Assembly (NCBI GenBank): GCA_031263435.1
Contig: JAISFT010000098.1
Span: 1 to 5,816 of the forward strand
DNA length: 5,816 nt
Source of the DNA: Treponema sp.
Lineage (GTDB): Bacteria; Spirochaetota; Spirochaetia; Treponematales; Breznakiellaceae
Direction of reading: 5' to 3'
Shown here: in pieces, positions 5,796 to 5,816 of the stretch
How the letters are laid out: each line of letters opens with the position of its first letter
How positions within the stretch are numbered: the first letter of the stretch is position 1
The notes under the pieces: model-generated
The model's database searches: none
Seen by the model: only the letters and a program-made list of their open reading frames with translations
What the model was told of the DNA's origin: nothing
Made by a program: the position numbers and the translations under genes

Positions 5796-5816
5796 CTCTC
5801 CGCCTGCGGCGGAGAG
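5796..5816. repeat. Perfect hairpin 3 of a back-to-back chain, reaching the window edge
   Basis: Arms CTCTCCGCC (5796-5804) and GGCGGAGAG (5808-5816) form a 9-bp perfect stem with a TGC loop. The right arm ends at the last base of the window, so the stem may be longer and further hairpins may follow outside. Confidence 0.65.

Noticed and set aside
5735..5816. Integron attC sites, suggested because some treponemes carry integrons
   Set aside because: The hairpins lack the conserved GTTRRRY-type core and the bulged, paired-box layout of attC. They are perfect stems of different sequence.
5735..5816. CRISPR array
   Set aside because: The three units are different palindromes without a shared repeat or spacers.

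Overview
The window reads as chromosomal DNA of a GC-rich spirochaete, most likely a Treponema relative. This is inferred from gene content and from palindrome-rich intergenic DNA; no rRNA or other phylogenetic marker is present. Five protein genes cover almost the whole window. I see no tRNA, rRNA, CRISPR array, insertion sequence or phage gene.

Layout: (1) bases 1-885, plus strand, hold the C-terminal 294 codons of a GH38-family alpha-mannosidase whose catalytic half lies outside the window. (2) Bases 911-3396, minus strand, hold a two-gene operon converging on the mannosidase. The first gene is a degenerate HD-GYP protein. It is joined through a TGATG stop/start overlap to a CNNM/CorC-type membrane protein with DUF21, two CBS motifs and a CorC/HlyC domain. 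(3) Bases 3397-3518 are a compact divergent control region with a good sigma70-like promoter on each strand, arranged so that the two transcripts should overlap at their 5' ends. (4) Bases 3519-5571, plus strand, hold a second two-gene operon. It starts with an unrecognised two-helix membrane protein with a TPR-like helical tail, read from a TTG start. A very well conserved alanine aminotransferase (AlaA) follows, overlapping it by 14 bases. (5) Bases 5572-5816 hold no gene but five perfect inverted repeats. The last three stand back to back, one T apart, and run to the window edge.

How the genes may work together: the mannosidase and AlaA are ordinary metabolic enzymes (glycan breakdown; pyruvate/glutamate to alanine). 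The minus-strand pair is the more curious part. Both proteins keep their family architecture, yet each has changes at residues normally central to activity. The HD dyad reads HE and the following Lys is Met in the HD-GYP protein. All three side-chain positions I align to the cation site are replaced in the CNNM protein. That pairing suggests a sensory or regulatory role instead of straightforward c-di-GMP hydrolysis and Mg2+ transport, but this is inference. I found no clearly new multi-gene system. The best leads are the degenerate pair, the face-to-face promoters and the hairpin chain at the right end.
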